From the NCBI RefSeq assembly GCF_020524285.1, contig NZ_JAIVKX010000013.1, forward strand, positions 62,001-126,000: a stretch of DNA of 64,000 nt, written 5' to 3'. The notes under the pieces are model-generated. The model saw only the letters and a program-made list of their open reading frames with translations. It made no database searches and had not been told where the DNA came from. The DNA is from Alloyangia pacifica (lineage in GTDB: Bacteria > Pseudomonadota > Alphaproteobacteria > Rhodobacterales > Rhodobacteraceae). Each line of letters begins with the position of its first letter. The stretch's first letter is position 1. Of this stretch, positions 63,340 through 64,000 are shown one piece after another. Made by a program: the position numbers and the translations under genes.

Positions 63340-64000
63340 CTAGGTCGGCCGCAGCGGGCCGGGCGTTGCGCCTTTGCGGTAGGTGGTCACACCGGCGGTG
63401 GTGAACTCGGGAAGGGCGGGACCGGACAGGCGTTCGGAGTGGCCGATGAACAGGATGCCCCCGGCGCGGAGCTTCTCGGCAAAGCGTGTCCAGAGACGCT
63501 GCTGGGTGTCCTGATCGAAATAGATCGCGACGTTGCGGCAGAAGATGGCGTCAAACGGGCCCTTGAAGGGCCAGTCGCAGATCAGGTTGAGCTCGGCGAA
63601 GCTGATCAGTGCCTTGAGCTCGGCGCTGACCTCGACCATTTCGGGCTGGCCCGGAAGCGGACGCAGCCAGCGGCTGCGAAAGTCGGCGGGCACGGTTTCG
63701 CAATCCTCCGCAGGGTAGCGCCCGCTGCGGGCTTTTCGCAGGATCGCGGGATCGATGTCGGTGGCCAGGATACGCAAATCGCGCGCCCCTGGCGGCACCC
63801 CGTCGAGCAGCGTCATGGCAATGGAGAAGGCTTCCTGCCCGGAGGAGCAGCCTGCAGACCAGATGCGAATCCGCTTCTGCGCCGCCAATTCCGGTATCAG
63901 CGCGGTGCGAAGCGTTTCGAAATGGTGCTTCTCGCGAAAGAAGCTAGTGACATTGGTGGTGAGTGCAGAGACCAGTTCCAGCCTTTCCGCCGCCTCGTCG
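63340..64000 (-). CDS. cheR: chemoreceptor methyltransferase CheR (5' end outside the window)
   Basis: The visible 220 residues start within the CheR N-terminal helices (ELVSALTTNVTSFFREKHHF) and include the AdoMet-binding WSAGCSSGQEAFSIAM, LRILATDIDPAILRKARSG and the IFCRNVAIYF segment. The internal ATG at 63888 is not the start; the frame is open to the right edge. CheR methylates glutamate residues of chemoreceptors and opposes CheB. Confidence 0.93.
   Translation of the reverse strand, partial: DEAAERLELVSALTTNVTSFFREKHHFETLRTALIPELAAQKRIRIWSAGCSSGQEAFSIAMTLLDGVPPGARDLRILATDIDPAILRKARSGRYPAEDCETVPADFRSRWLRPLPGQPEMVEVSAELKALISFAELNLICDWPFKGPFDAIFCRNVAIYFDQDTQQRLWTRFAEKLRAGGILFIGHSERLSGPALPEFTTAGVTTYRKGATPGPLRPT

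Overview
The window is GC-rich (mostly near two thirds G+C) and gene-dense, with four-base ATGA overlaps and Rhodobacteraceae-style content: a 44-residue aa3 oxidase subunit IV, a DmdC-like acyl-CoA dehydrogenase, ETF-ubiquinone oxidoreductase, a long-form urtB, and an Anbu/ATP-grasp operon. It most resembles a roseobacter-group alphaproteobacterium (Salipiger-like is a guess). No phage, plasmid backbone, CRISPR or rRNA is seen. One tRNA-Ser(GGA) is present, with a decayed integrase beside it.

Layout. 1-9137: housekeeping and core metabolism (tsaC end, acyl-CoA dehydrogenase, MBL hydrolase, cox subunit IV, azlCD, greA, ETF-QO, tRNA-Ser). 9262-18482: an integrase scar, then an eight-gene leftward operon (polyamine-type ABC transporter, class III aminotransferase, BKACE enzyme, GNAT, acetylpolyamine amidohydrolase-like protein) with a divergent LysR regulator. 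It looks like import plus degradation of an amine or amino acid. 18814-29555: stress/envelope region: a second-type FtsH, cytochrome c', a phospholipase-D-like lipoprotein, DUF1254, an outer-membrane barrel, a glycine-zipper lipoprotein, DUF3604, and an unrecognised lipoprotein made of two copies of one cysteine-containing module. Two FNR/FixK-like boxes occur here. 29796-35373: MFS transporter, leucine-type dehydrogenase with divergent Lrp regulator, metY, and an unknown exported protein.

35540-44349: D-xylose locus (xylF-xylH-xylG-xylA) with a divergent ROK regulator, followed by a CRTAC1-like FG-GAP protein and a convergent di-heme peroxidase. 44485-49706: a sugar ABC transporter (binding protein, two permeases, ATPase) behind a LacI-type palindrome and a 48-codon leader ORF; one permease carries an inserted periplasmic domain. 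49799-56114: the urea ABC transporter urtABCDE, whose two intercistronic gaps are bridged by small ORFs, one of them running through a double perfect palindrome. 56576-60659: circularly permuted ATP-grasp, alpha-E, transglutaminase and Anbu proteasome-like peptidase, a predicted peptide-tagging/degradation system. 60759-64000: chemotaxis genes cheR (cut by the window edge), cheY, an unknown 120-residue protein, cheB and cheD.

A GC-rich intergenic element with a constant core (CCCCCGGGATATTT, five bases, then a GACGAAG-like block) occurs four times, at 5365, 44418, 46779 and 52566. The strongest candidates for new biology are the BKACE operon, the two-module lipoprotein, the urt intercistronic elements, the Anbu operon and the permease insertion domain.
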